Below are positions 50,321-59,121 of a DNA stretch of 64,000 bases, piece by piece. The DNA comes from Rhodoplanes sp. Z2-YC6860. GTDB taxonomy: Bacteria; Pseudomonadota; Alphaproteobacteria; Rhizobiales; Xanthobacteraceae. The DNA lies in the NCBI RefSeq assembly GCF_001579845.1, contig NZ_CP007440.1:1054001-1118000 (forward strand). Direction: 5' to 3'. The position numbers and the translations under genes were made by a program. Positions within the stretch are counted from its first letter, which is position 1. Each line of letters starts with the position of its first letter. The notes beneath the pieces were generated by a model. That model worked only from the letters and a program-made list of their open reading frames with translations, did no database searches and had not been told where the DNA came from.

Positions 50321-52129
50321 TTATGGCTGATACCGCCCGCCGATCGCGACCTTGCTGACACCGAGGCCGGGCAGCTCCCAGACGCCGGCGCCGCCCGGGT
50401 TCTGGTCGGCGTTGATGTTGACGTCGATCAGGTACGGCTTGTTCGCCGCAATGCCCTTGCGGATCGCCTCGCCGATGTCGGCGGCGCGGTCGACGCGAAC
50501 GCCCTCGACGCCGGCCGAACGCGCCATCGCGGCGAAGTCCGGATTGTATGGCTTGCCGGTGTGTGGGTCCTTGAAGTCGGTCGCCAATTCGCGCCCATCC
50601 AAGTACCCGCGTTGCAACCCGCGGATCGACGCGTAGGCGTAGTTATTCCACACCACCCAGACCACAGGCAGATTGTATTCGACCGCGGTGCCGAGCACGT
50701 TGGCGTGCATGAAGAACGCGCCGTCGCCACACACCGAGACGCAAGGCCGGTCGGGCGCCGCGAGTTTCGCGCCGAGCACGCCCGCGACGCCGAAGCCCAT
50801 CGCGCCGAAGCCCATGGTGCCGACAAAGGAGTCCGGCCGCCTTGGCTTGCAGAATTGCAAGAGCCAGTTGTGATGCACGCCGATGTCGCTGACCATAATG
50901 GCGTCGGCGGGCAACGCCTTGTCGATCTCGGCTGCGGCGCGCTGCGGATGGATCGGCGTCGAGTCGTCGACGAAGCCCGGCGCGATGAACCTGTTCCACT
51001 CCTGGCGCATGCCGTCGATGGTGGCGAGCCACTTCTTGCGAGAGGCCGCGACGTCGGCGACGCCTTTGCGCGTTTCGAGCTCAGCCAGCACCTGCCGGAG
51101 GAACGTGCGCAGGTCGGCCATCAGGCCGAGCGCGACCGGATAATTGCGGCCGATCTCGTCGGGATCGATATCGACGTGAATGAGCTTGGTCGGCGGGATG
51201 GTGAACGAGTAGCCGGGAATCCACGAGCTCGAAGTGCGGTCGTCGAAGCGCGCGCCCAGCGACAGCAGAACATCCGCCTGCCGGGTCGCGCCGTTCGCCT
51301 GCAGTGCGCCGCCGCGCGACACCAGGCCGAGCGAGAGCGGATGATGCGTGTCGATCGCGCCGATGCCGTTCATCGAATGCCCGACCGGGATTTGCAGCTT
51401 CTCGGCGAGCGCCAGCAGTTCAGGTGCCGCGCCGCTCAGCTTCAAGGCCTGGCCGGCCAAGATCACCGGCCGCTCCGCCTTGAGCAGCATGTCGACGGCC
51501 TGCTTCACGCCGTCGGGATCGGCGCCGCAACGCGACGAGATGTTGGCGCTCCATTCCTCCGGCTTCGGCGTCTCTTCGGCCGCGGACTCGAGGAACACGT
51601 CGAAGGGAACGTCCAACACCACCGGCCCGGGCCGGCCGGTCACCATGGTCTTCCAGGCTTGCCGCACCGCCTGCGGCACCTGCTCGCCGCGCGTCGGCTG
51701 GAACACGCGCTTGCAGATGCTGCGCACCGTGGACGGGAAGTCTGCTGCGCCCTGGCGGTACATCTCCTGGAACGCGCCGCGGTTGAACTGCGAGGTCGGC
51801 ACGTTGCCGGTGACGGCGAGGAAGGGAATGGAATCGAGATACGCTCCTGCGAGCGCGATCGGCAGGTTGGCCGAGCCCGGGCCGCACGATGTAAACGTCG
51901 CGACCGGCTGGCCCTTCACCCGGTAATAGGCGTCGGCCATGAAACCGCAGACGCTCTCGTGATGCACCGAGATGGTCTTGATGTCGCTCTGCCGCTCGTG
52001 CAGCGCATCGATAAACTGAATGTTGCCGTGGCCGCAGAGGCCGAAGGCGTAGGGCACCTTCTCTCGGATCAGATAGTCGACGATGACCTGCGCGCCATTG
52101 AGGCGGTTGTCGGACGAGCGTTTCAACAT
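50321..52129 (-). CDS. thiamine-diphosphate-dependent enzyme (acetolactate synthase-like)
   Basis: A 602-residue ThDP enzyme with the three usual domains. Catalytic Glu58 is in SVHHESVCGFMADAYYR, the central domain has PVILAGQALKL, and the ThDP/Mg motif is GDGAFFMHANVL followed by NN about 28 residues later. It resembles acetolactate synthase large subunits, but no small regulatory subunit is adjacent. Sulfoacetaldehyde acetyltransferase, benzoylformate decarboxylase or oxalyl-CoA decarboxylase relatives are alternatives. It precedes the NMT1-like binding-protein gene in the same run. Confidence 0.9.
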   Translation of the reverse strand: MLKRSSDNRLNGAQVIVDYLIREKVPYAFGLCGHGNIQFIDALHERQSDIKTISVHHESVCGFMADAYYRVKGQPVATFTSCGPGSANLPIALAGAYLDSIPFLAVTGNVPTSQFNRGAFQEMYRQGAADFPSTVRSICKRVFQPTRGEQVPQAVRQAWKTMVTGRPGPVVLDVPFDVFLESAAEETPKPEEWSANISSRCGADPDGVKQAVDMLLKAERPVILAGQALKLSGAAPELLALAEKLQIPVGHSMNGIGAIDTHHPLSLGLVSRGGALQANGATRQADVLLSLGARFDDRTSSSWIPGYSFTIPPTKLIHVDIDPDEIGRNYPVALGLMADLRTFLRQVLAELETRKGVADVAASRKKWLATIDGMRQEWNRFIAPGFVDDSTPIHPQRAAAEIDKALPADAIMVSDIGVHHNWLLQFCKPRRPDSFVGTMGFGAMGFGVAGVLGAKLAAPDRPCVSVCGDGAFFMHANVLGTAVEYNLPVVWVVWNNYAYASIRGLQRGYLDGRELATDFKDPHTGKPYNPDFAAMARSAGVEGVRVDRAADIGEAIRKGIAANKPYLIDVNINADQNPGGAGVWELPGLGVSKVAIGGRYQP

Positions 52130-52149
52130 TGGACCGTTTCCAGAGTTTG

Positions 52150-53121
52150 TTATTGTGCGAGCCGCTTCAGGGCGCGGTCGTAATACGACAGATCGAGATA
52201 TTTTGCAGGGTCCGGCGTGGGCCCGCCCTCGACCTCTTGCCTGAGCTTCAGCACGTTGTCGAAGCCCTCGGTGCTGAGCTTGGCATCTGGATTGAAGCCG
52301 AAGCCCGGCTCGATCATCAGGTCGTAGCTGCGCTCGGCGAGCGAGCGCGACAGATTGCGCTTGCTCATCAAAAGGGCAATCGCCTCCTCGCGGTGCGACT
52401 TGTCGAGCACCCAGCGCAGCGACGCGACGAAGCCCGCAAGATAGCGCTCCAGCACGTCCGGGTGCGCCTTGGCCCAGGAGCGCAGCACGAACGCGCCGCC
52501 GGCTTGGTAGGGGCCGAGCAGATCAACGGTGCGGCCGAGGCTCGTCATGCCGGCTTCGATGGCCTGCGCCGAGAACGGCAGGTTCATGATCGCCGCGGCG
52601 TTGTCGCCGCCCTCCAGCATGGCCTTCAGGCGGAAGGGCCCGGCGCCGACGGCGTTGAGGCGGTAGTCGACGCCATCTTTCAAACCATGCTTGAGGAGAA
52701 TTTTCTTCGCCTGCAGCGCGTAGGCGGTGTTCGGCGCGTCGGTGACCAGAGCCTTGCCGCGGATATCGGCGTAGGACTTGAGCCCCTTGCCGACGATGAA
52801 CTCGTTGGTGCCGCCGTCGCCGCCCGACACGATCACCACATCGACCTTGGCGACCTCGATCATCGCGAGCGCGTTGTCGACCGCGGAATGCACCACCTCG
52901 AACTTGCCGTTCGCGAGCCCCTCGCGTTGCGCCTTGGAACTCTCGGTGAACTCGAATTCCAGCTTGATGCCCTGCTTGGCGAAGAAGCCCTTCTCGACAC
53001 CCACAAAAAATGGCAGCGAGCGGGCGGTCGGAAACGTGTTCAGCCGGATCAGGTCTTCGGCTTTGGCGGAGCCCGCCAACAAAGTCAGCGCGGCAGCGGT
53101 CGCAACGCGGGTCAATGACAC
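52150..53121 (-). CDS. ABC transporter substrate-binding protein (NMT1/THI5-like), orphan
   Basis: A 323-residue binding protein. GTG 53121 gives a clean Sec signal (SLTRVATAAALTLLAGSAKAE); the frame also stays open to a GTG at 53169. The NMT1-like fold is indicated by SLPFFVGVEKGFFAKQGIKLEFEFTES and the glycine-rich VIVSGGDGGTNEFIVGKGL. No permease or ATPase gene is adjacent, so it must use components encoded elsewhere. It is 20 bp upstream of the ThDP enzyme gene, with which it is probably co-expressed. Confidence 0.88.
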   Translation of the reverse strand: MSLTRVATAAALTLLAGSAKAEDLIRLNTFPTARSLPFFVGVEKGFFAKQGIKLEFEFTESSKAQREGLANGKFEVVHSAVDNALAMIEVAKVDVVIVSGGDGGTNEFIVGKGLKSYADIRGKALVTDAPNTAYALQAKKILLKHGLKDGVDYRLNAVGAGPFRLKAMLEGGDNAAAIMNLPFSAQAIEAGMTSLGRTVDLLGPYQAGGAFVLRSWAKAHPDVLERYLAGFVASLRWVLDKSHREEAIALLMSKRNLSRSLAERSYDLMIEPGFGFNPDAKLSTEGFDNVLKLRQEVEGGPTPDPAKYLDLSYYDRALKRLAQ

Positions 53122-53245
53122 GGGAATGGGCCCCTGGATGGCGGTGGGAATGGTTTCAGGATAAGACACCCAACGGAGAATTTGCCGGGGCCAACGCCCA
53201 CCCTAGCGGACCCGGTTTGGAATATCGAGGGAGCGGAGATCGAGA

Positions 53246-54355
53246 ATGAGACTGGGTTACTTCACGATGCCGGTGCACCCGATCAACCGCTCCTGGTCGG
53301 AGACCCTTCAGGAGGACCGCGAGGCGATCATCCTCGCCGACAAGCTCGGTTTCTACGACGCTTTCATGGGTGAGCATCTCACCGACAAGGCCGAGAACAT
53401 CACCAACAGCATGATCTTCAATGCGTCGCTGATCTCGGACACCAAGCAGATCAAGCTCGCGACCGGCACCAGCAATCTCTCGCACATGCATCCGGTGCTG
53501 GTCGCCCAGCACGCCGCGATGTTCGACCATCTCTCCAAGGGTCGCTTCATCTTCGGCGTCAGCCCCGGCGCGCTGACCTCCGACGCCGAAGCGCTCGGCA
53601 TCCTGGACCACGACCGCAACAAGATGTTCGCGGAAGCAATCGACGTGATCCTGGCGATCTGGGAGCGCGATCCGCCCTATGACATCGATTTCCCGGACAA
53701 CCGCTTCAAGGTCTCGACCTCACGCACCCAGGCGCTGGAGATCGGCGTGGGTTTCCTCGGCAAGCCGTACCAGCAGCCGCGGCCGGAGATTGTCGGCACC
53801 GTGGTGGCGCCGTTCTCGCCGGGTGTGGTGCTGATGGGCAAGCGCGACTTCCATCCACTGTCGGCGAACTTCCTGCTCTCGAAGCACCTGAAGTCGCACT
53901 GGGAAAACTACACCAAGGGCAAGGCCGAGGTCGGCGCGAAGTCCGACGTCAAGGACTGGCGCGTGGCGCGCACCATCTTTGTCGCCGATGACGACAAGAC
54001 CGCGGAGCGCTATGGCCGCAGCGGCGCCGGAAACCCTTATGAGTTCTACTGGTCGCAGATGCTGTACAAGATGAAGCGCGGCAAGCGCACCTATGTGTTC
54101 AAGAGCCACAAGGAGCAGCCCGACGACGAGATCACGCTCGACTACGTGCTCGACAACTGCGTGATCCACGGCAGCGTCAACAAGGTGGTCGATCAGCTTC
54201 TGGCGCTGCGGGAGGAGATCGGCGACTTCGGCGAGATCGTCTATGCCGGCATGGACTGGGCCGATCCCGCGTTGGCCAAGCGTTCGATGCAGCTGATGGC
54301 CGAGCAGGTGCTGCCGCGCGTCAACGCGGCGATCGGCAAATCGGCGGCAGCTTAA
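53246..54355 (+). CDS. LLM class flavin-dependent oxidoreductase
   Basis: A 369-residue luciferase-like monooxygenase/reductase. It starts MRLGYFTMPVHPINRSWSE, followed by FYDAFMGEHLTDKAENITN and the TGTSNLSHMHPVLVAQHAAMFDHLSKGR segment of the TIM-barrel that binds FMN or F420. GGGAGCGGAGATCGAGA precedes the ATG. It is divergent from the NMT1-like binding-protein gene. An intrinsic terminator follows 40 bp after the stop. Relatives oxidise small organics such as alkanesulfonates or limonene-type compounds; the substrate is not known. Confidence 0.92.
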   Translation: MRLGYFTMPVHPINRSWSETLQEDREAIILADKLGFYDAFMGEHLTDKAENITNSMIFNASLISDTKQIKLATGTSNLSHMHPVLVAQHAAMFDHLSKGRFIFGVSPGALTSDAEALGILDHDRNKMFAEAIDVILAIWERDPPYDIDFPDNRFKVSTSRTQALEIGVGFLGKPYQQPRPEIVGTVVAPFSPGVVLMGKRDFHPLSANFLLSKHLKSHWENYTKGKAEVGAKSDVKDWRVARTIFVADDDKTAERYGRSGAGNPYEFYWSQMLYKMKRGKRTYVFKSHKEQPDDEITLDYVLDNCVIHGSVNKVVDQLLALREEIGDFGEIVYAGMDWADPALAKRSMQLMAEQVLPRVNAAIGKSAAA

Positions 54356-54398
54356 GGTGGCCCAGACTTAAGTCTAAGAAATCCGTACGTACACGTAC

Positions 54399-54430
54399 AA
54401 ACGCGGCCTAAATGGCCGCGTTTTCGTTTT
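54399..54430 (+). terminator. Rho-independent terminator after the LLM oxidoreductase gene
   Basis: A perfect 10-bp stem (AAACGCGGCC with GGCCGCGTTT) around the loop TAAAT is followed by TCGTTTT. Position, GC core and T-run make this the clearest intrinsic terminator in the window. It isolates the LLM gene from the DUF3311/symporter genes downstream. Confidence 0.88.
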
Positions 54431-54585
54431 GCATGCCATGAGCGATCGCGCTTGTTCGCGTCGCGGGCCTTGCAATGGAACTTGCCACGATTATGTCGCA
54501 GTTTGTGGGAAGGGCGACCCCACGCGAGAAAGCCCGCGTTCAGCGGGCCTACCGGCAACATGTGTGCCGGCTAAAGGCGACGCCA

Positions 54586-54771
54586 ATGTTCAAACATCAT
54601 CTCTGGCTGCTGCTGATTCCGTTCATCGGGCTCCTCTGGGTCCCGTTCTACAATTTCCACGATCCGGTCCTGTTCGGCTTTCCGTTCTTTTACTGGTACC
54701 AGCTCGCCTGGGTGCCGGTGACGGCGCTCCTCACTTTCATCGCGTATCGGAGCTTCCCCGATGAAGAGTGA
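54586..54771 (+). CDS. DUF3311 domain protein, partner of the MctP-like symporter
   Basis: A 61-residue membrane protein with two helices (LWLLLIPFIGLLWVPFY and FYWYQLAWVPVTALLTFIAY). DUF3311 proteins of this size sit in front of sodium:solute symporters of the MctP type, and here the gene overlaps the symporter gene by 11 bp. ATG 54586 is chosen because it begins at the conserved part; upstream ATG codons give a non-conserved extension. It is probably an accessory subunit of the permease. Confidence 0.85.
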   Translation: MFKHHLWLLLIPFIGLLWVPFYNFHDPVLFGFPFFYWYQLAWVPVTALLTFIAYRSFPDEE

Positions 54772-56248
54772 GATCAACGTCACCGCATTGTCGGTGTTTG
54801 TGTTCTTCTTCGCCCTCGTCACCGTGATGGGCTTCGTCGCCGCCCGCTGGCGCAGGCCCAAGACGCTCGCGCATCTTGACGAGTGGGGGCTGGGCGGCCG
54901 CCAGTTCGGCACCTGGATCACGTGGTTTCTGGTCGGCGGTGATTTCTACACCGCCTACACGGTGATCGCCGTGCCGGCGCTCGTCTATTCGGTCGGCGCC
55001 TACGGCTTCTTCGCGCTGCCTTACACCATCATCGTCTATCCGTTCGTGTTCTGGGTGATGCCGAAGCTCTGGCGCGTCGCCAAGGACACCGGCGCCGTCA
55101 CCGCGGCCGATGTGGTGCGCGGCCGCTACGGATCGCGCACGCTCGAGTCTGCCATCGCCGTCACCGGCGTGGTCGCGACCATGCCCTACATCGCGCTGCA
55201 ACTGATCGGCATGGCGGCTGCCATCAAGGCGCTCGGCCTCACCGGCGAATTCCCGCTGATCGCGGCGTTCGTCGTGCTTGCGCTGTACACCTATTCGTCG
55301 GGCTTGCGCGCACCCGCGCTGATCGCTTTCGTCAAGGACATCATGATCTACATCGCGGTGATCGCCGCAGTCGGGCTCATCCCGAGCCAGCTCGGCGGAT
55401 ATGGCGCTGTGTTCGATGCGGCCGACGCGGCGTTCAAGGCCAAGGGCTCCGGCTCGATCCTGCTCGCGCCGAACCAGTACGTGGCTTACGCCTCGCTCGC
55501 GTTCGGCTCCGCACTCGCGGCCTTCATGTATCCCCACACGCTGACCGGCATCTTCGCGAGCCGCAGCGGTCGCACCATCCGCAAGAACGCCGTGCTGCTG
55601 CCGGCCTACACGCTGATGCTTGGGCTCCTCGCGCTGCTCGGCTACATGGGCCACGCCGCGCATCTGAAGCTTGGCAGCAACAACGACGTCGTGCCGGCGC
55701 TGTTTCAGACGCTGTTCCCGAGCTGGTTCGCAGGCTTTGCTTTCGCCGCGATCGCGATCGGCGCGCTGGTGCCGGCCGCGGTGATGAGCATTGGCGCTGC
55801 CAATCTGTTCACGCGCAATTTCTGGAAGGCCTATGTCAATCCGCAGGCCACCCATGAGGGAGAGGCGCAGGTCGCCAAGATTGCTTCGCTGGTGGTGAAG
55901 GTCGGCGCGTTGCTCGTCATCCTTTATCTGCCGACGCAGTTCGCGCTCGATCTGCAGCTCCTCGGCGGCTTGTGGATTCTGCAAACCCTGCCGGCGCTGG
56001 TCTTCGGCCTGTTCACCGGCTGGTTCACGGCGCCGGCGCTGCTGACGGGCTGGGCCGTGGGCCTGCTGGGCGGCACCTGGCTCGCCTGGTCCGACGGGTT
56101 GAAACCGCTCCACGCCCTTGCGCTCGGCGATCTGCATTTTACCGCCTATACCGGGCTGATCGCGCTCATTGCCAATATCGTGGTGGCGGTCGTGGTCAAT
56201 GCCGCGGCGCGGCCCGCCATGCAGGTGAAATCCCCGGTGAATCCCTGA
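54761..56248 (+). CDS. mctP: sodium:solute symporter, monocarboxylate permease MctP-like
   Basis: A 495-residue SSS-family transporter with about 13 hydrophobic segments. Features include WGLGGRQFGTWITWFLVGGDFYTAYT near the start and the SSS core around GSALAAFMYPHTLTGIFASRSGRTIRKN. Together with the overlapping DUF3311 protein it matches the MctP type, which imports lactate, pyruvate, propionate and similar monocarboxylates. No two-component regulator is adjacent. The gene symbol is assigned by resemblance. Confidence 0.88.
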   Translation: MKSEINVTALSVFVFFFALVTVMGFVAARWRRPKTLAHLDEWGLGGRQFGTWITWFLVGGDFYTAYTVIAVPALVYSVGAYGFFALPYTIIVYPFVFWVMPKLWRVAKDTGAVTAADVVRGRYGSRTLESAIAVTGVVATMPYIALQLIGMAAAIKALGLTGEFPLIAAFVVLALYTYSSGLRAPALIAFVKDIMIYIAVIAAVGLIPSQLGGYGAVFDAADAAFKAKGSGSILLAPNQYVAYASLAFGSALAAFMYPHTLTGIFASRSGRTIRKNAVLLPAYTLMLGLLALLGYMGHAAHLKLGSNNDVVPALFQTLFPSWFAGFAFAAIAIGALVPAAVMSIGAANLFTRNFWKAYVNPQATHEGEAQVAKIASLVVKVGALLVILYLPTQFALDLQLLGGLWILQTLPALVFGLFTGWFTAPALLTGWAVGLLGGTWLAWSDGLKPLHALALGDLHFTAYTGLIALIANIVVAVVVNAAARPAMQVKSPVNP

Positions 56249-56310
56249 CTATTCGTTCATGAAACCGATCCGTCCGGCTGCGAATTAATCCTCCATTGTG
56301 GGAGGTGCGT

Positions 56311-56502
56311 ATGACCGACCCGGACCGAATCCCCGGCGACCACCGCCCCAGCAAAGCCTTGTGGGTCGCGCTGGGCCTGATGGCACTGATCGTGGTGGGC
56401 GGACTGGCCTATGGTCTGTCCTATCCGACGATTTACGCGTCGAATCCGCCACAAACCACGGGGACCGGGGGCGAGCATGCCCGCCCCAACCACCCGCTGT
56501 AA
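56311..56502 (+). CDS. small single-helix membrane protein
   Basis: A 63-residue protein with a polar N-terminus, one helix (ALWVALGLMALIVVGGLAYGLSY) and a short Gly/Pro/His-rich tail. GGAGG lies five bases before the ATG at 56311, good support for translation. It lies between the MctP-like and FMN glutamate-synthase-like genes. No family is recognised. Confidence 0.65.
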   Translation: MTDPDRIPGDHRPSKALWVALGLMALIVVGGLAYGLSYPTIYASNPPQTTGTGGEHARPNHPL

Positions 56503-56587
56503 CCCGATGGTGACGATACCGTGACATTGATTGGTCACGGGACTGCCCTACGATTGCCGTCCCAAGCGATGCAACGGGAGGGATGGC

Positions 56588-58213
56588 ATGCGGTATGTCG
56601 CGATCGTGGCGAGTCTCATCGGCACGGTGCTGTTCGGCCTCCTGGTCCTCGCCAGCAAACTCTTCGTCATACCGTTCGCGGTTTGCGCCGTGCTCGTCAT
56701 CATCGGCGTGATCGACATGATGCAGACCAAGCACAGCCTGCGCCGCAACTATCCGATCCTGGCCAATATTCGCTTCATTCTGGAGAAGGTCCGGCCGGAA
56801 ATTCGCCAGTACTTTCTCGAAAGCGACACCGACGGCACGCCGTTCAACCGCAACAAGCGCGCCATCGTCTATCAGCGTGCGAAGGGCCAGCTCGACAAGC
56901 GGCCGTTCGGCACCCAGCAGGACGTCTACGGCGACCAGTTCGAGTGGATCAATCATTCGCTGGTGCCGATCCCGCCGACGCAGCACGACTTCCGCGTCAC
57001 CGTCGGTGGCCCGGATTGCAAGCAGCCTTACTCGCTGTCGATGTTCAACGTCTCGGCGATGAGCTTCGGTGCGCTGAGCGCCAATGCCATTCGCGCGCTG
57101 AACAAGGGCGCCAGGCTCGGCAACTTCGCTCATGACACCGGCGAGGGCGGTTACAGCCGCTATCACCGCGAGTTTGGCGGCGACATCATCTGGGAGCTCG
57201 GCTCCGGCTATTTCGGCTGCCGCAACGCCGACGGCACGTTCTGCGCCGAGGACTTCGCCAAGCAGGCCGCCGATCCGCAAGTGAAGATGATCGAGATCAA
57301 GCTGTCGCAGGGCGCTAAGCCCGGCCATGGCGGCGTGCTGCCGGGTCCGAAGGTGACGCCGGAAATCTCCGACGCCCGCGGCGTGCCCGTTGGCGTGGAC
57401 TGCGTCTCGCCGGCGCGGCATTCGGCGTTCTCGACGCCGCTCGAGATGGTGCACTTCATCGCGAAGCTGCGTGAGCTGTCGAACGGCAAGCCGGTCGGCT
57501 TCAAGCTCTGCATCGGCCATCCGTGGGAATTCATGGGCATCTGCAAGGCGATGCTGCAGACCGGCATCAAGCCGGACTTCATCGTCATCGACGGCAAGGA
57601 GGGCGGCACCGGCGCGGCGCCCTTGGAGTTCGTCGATCACATCGGCACGCCGATGCGCGACGGTCTGATGTTCGCGCACAATTGCCTGGTCGGAGCTGGC
57701 CTGCGCGACACCATCAAGCTTGGCGTTGCCGGCCGCATCGTCACCGGCTTCGACATGGCGCGCGTGCTGGCGCTTGGGGCCGACTGGTGCAACGCCGCGC
57801 GCGGCTTCATGTTCGCGCTGGGCTGCGTGCAGGCGCAGTCCTGCCACACCGACCACTGCCCGTCAGGCGTCGCAACGCAGAATCCGCTGCGTCAGAAGGC
57901 GCTGGTGGTTGAGGACAAGGCTGGGCGGGTGCGGCGCTTTCACGACAACACGCTGGAGGCGTTGTCGGAGCTCGTCGGCGCGGCGGGCCTCGCGCATCCC
58001 AAGGACCTCACGCCGATGCATCTTCTCAAGCGCGTATCGGCGCACGAGGTGAAGAGCTTCGCGGAGATCTACACGTTCTTGGCCGACCGCGAGCTCTTGG
58101 CCGGCAGCGCGCGCACGTTCTACGCCCACGCCTGGAACCTCGCGCATGTGAACAGCTTCACCCGGCTGCCGGAGGTGAAGGCCGCGGCCGAGGCGCAAGG
58201 GCAGGCGGCTTAA
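56588..58213 (+). CDS. FMN-binding glutamate synthase family protein
   Basis: A 541-residue protein with one or two N-terminal membrane helices (about residues 5-45), then a glutamate-synthase central/FMN barrel domain: SAMSFGALSANAIRALNKGA, GHGGVLPGPKV, KPVGFKLCIGHPWEFM, and the iron-sulfur motif CVQAQSCHTDHCPSG with three cysteines. It has no glutaminase domain, so it is not a complete glutamate synthase; related proteins are of unknown role or act in GlxD/MgsC-like systems. The start is ATG 56588 with GGGAGGG upstream. Confidence 0.9.
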   Translation: MRYVAIVASLIGTVLFGLLVLASKLFVIPFAVCAVLVIIGVIDMMQTKHSLRRNYPILANIRFILEKVRPEIRQYFLESDTDGTPFNRNKRAIVYQRAKGQLDKRPFGTQQDVYGDQFEWINHSLVPIPPTQHDFRVTVGGPDCKQPYSLSMFNVSAMSFGALSANAIRALNKGARLGNFAHDTGEGGYSRYHREFGGDIIWELGSGYFGCRNADGTFCAEDFAKQAADPQVKMIEIKLSQGAKPGHGGVLPGPKVTPEISDARGVPVGVDCVSPARHSAFSTPLEMVHFIAKLRELSNGKPVGFKLCIGHPWEFMGICKAMLQTGIKPDFIVIDGKEGGTGAAPLEFVDHIGTPMRDGLMFAHNCLVGAGLRDTIKLGVAGRIVTGFDMARVLALGADWCNAARGFMFALGCVQAQSCHTDHCPSGVATQNPLRQKALVVEDKAGRVRRFHDNTLEALSELVGAAGLAHPKDLTPMHLLKRVSAHEVKSFAEIYTFLADRELLAGSARTFYAHAWNLAHVNSFTRLPEVKAAAEAQGQAA

Positions 58214-58229
58214 CCGGTTTCTCCGTCTT

Positions 58230-58364
58230 TCCGGGGCGTGCCCGCCAGCGCGTCTACGCGCGTTTTCGACGCGCTATGGGCGCGAACCTGGAATCCAGTT
58301 CAGAAAAGAATCTTTATGCGTCTGGATTCCGGGTTCGCTCGCTTCGCGAGCGCCCCGGAATGAC
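58230..58364. repeat. palindromic repeat family B carrying the nested 33-bp module
   Basis: A family B element like that at 7964-8066, with TTCCGGGGCG and CGCCCCGGAA arms and inner GGAATCCAG/CTGGATTCC blocks. In the loop of its first arm the module 58247-58279 replaces the three or four bases found in the other copy. It is the same 33-bp module as 34731-34763, differing at two bases. It lies between the convergent FMN glutamate-synthase-like and SDR genes. Confidence 0.85.
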
Positions 58365-58371
58365 GGCGGAG

Positions 58372-59121
58372 TTAAATCGCCGTCAGGCCACCGTCGACCG
58401 GCAGGGTGTGCCCCGTCACCGATGCTGCGCCGGGGCTCGCGAGATACACCACCGCGGCCGCGATCTCCTCGGGCGTGGCGAAGCGTCCCGACGGGATTCG
58501 CGACAGCGCCGCGGCGCGCTTTGCCGGATCGGCCAGGAGCTGCTGCCGCGACTCGGTCATCACCGTGGTCGGCGCGATCGCGTTGACGCGGATGTTCTTG
58601 TCGGCCCATTCGATCGCCAGCATCCGCGTCATCTGAATCAGGCCCGCTTTCGAGATGCCGTAAACCGAACGGCCGGCGATACCGGTCAGGCCGTGGGTCG
58701 AGGCCATGCTGACGATCACGCCCGGTCGCTTTTTTGAGATGCAGGCGCGGCCGAACAGTTGAGACAGAAAGAACGCACCCTTGAGGTTGGTGTCGATGAC
58801 GTCGTCCCATTCGGCTTCGGTGACGTCGACGGCCGGCTTGAGCAGCGCGCGCCCGGCGTTGTTGACCAGCAGATCGATATCGCCGAGCTGTTTCGTCGCC
58901 TGCTCGAACGCCGCCTTGATGCCGCCCTGCGAGCGCAGATCGAGCGCGATCGCGACAGTCTTTCGATTGGCGAGCGCCGAATCGGCCAGCGTGTCCTTCA
59001 GCGCGTCGGTGCTCAATTCGGTGAGCGCCAGGTCGTAGCCCTCACGCGCCAGCGCCACCGCGATGGCGCGGCCCAATCCCGCGGAAGTGCCTGTTACGAG
59101 AGCGCGGCGAGTCCCACCCAT
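58372..59121 (-). CDS. SDR family NAD(P)-dependent oxidoreductase (FabG-like)
   Basis: A 249-residue classical SDR: TGTSAGLG cofactor loop at about 10-17, NNAG near 85, catalytic Ser in VSMAST and YGISK (Tyr-x3-Lys). It ends VTGHTLPVDGGL as in FabG-type reductases. The start at 59121 lies inside the 3' end of the upstream Gfo/Idh/MocA gene (28-bp overlap), so both are co-translated. They may act on the same polyol, sugar or lactone substrate. Confidence 0.92.
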   Translation of the reverse strand: MGGTRRALVTGTSAGLGRAIAVALAREGYDLALTELSTDALKDTLADSALANRKTVAIALDLRSQGGIKAAFEQATKQLGDIDLLVNNAGRALLKPAVDVTEAEWDDVIDTNLKGAFFLSQLFGRACISKKRPGVIVSMASTHGLTGIAGRSVYGISKAGLIQMTRMLAIEWADKNIRVNAIAPTTVMTESRQQLLADPAKRAAALSRIPSGRFATPEEIAAAVVYLASPGAASVTGHTLPVDGGLTAI

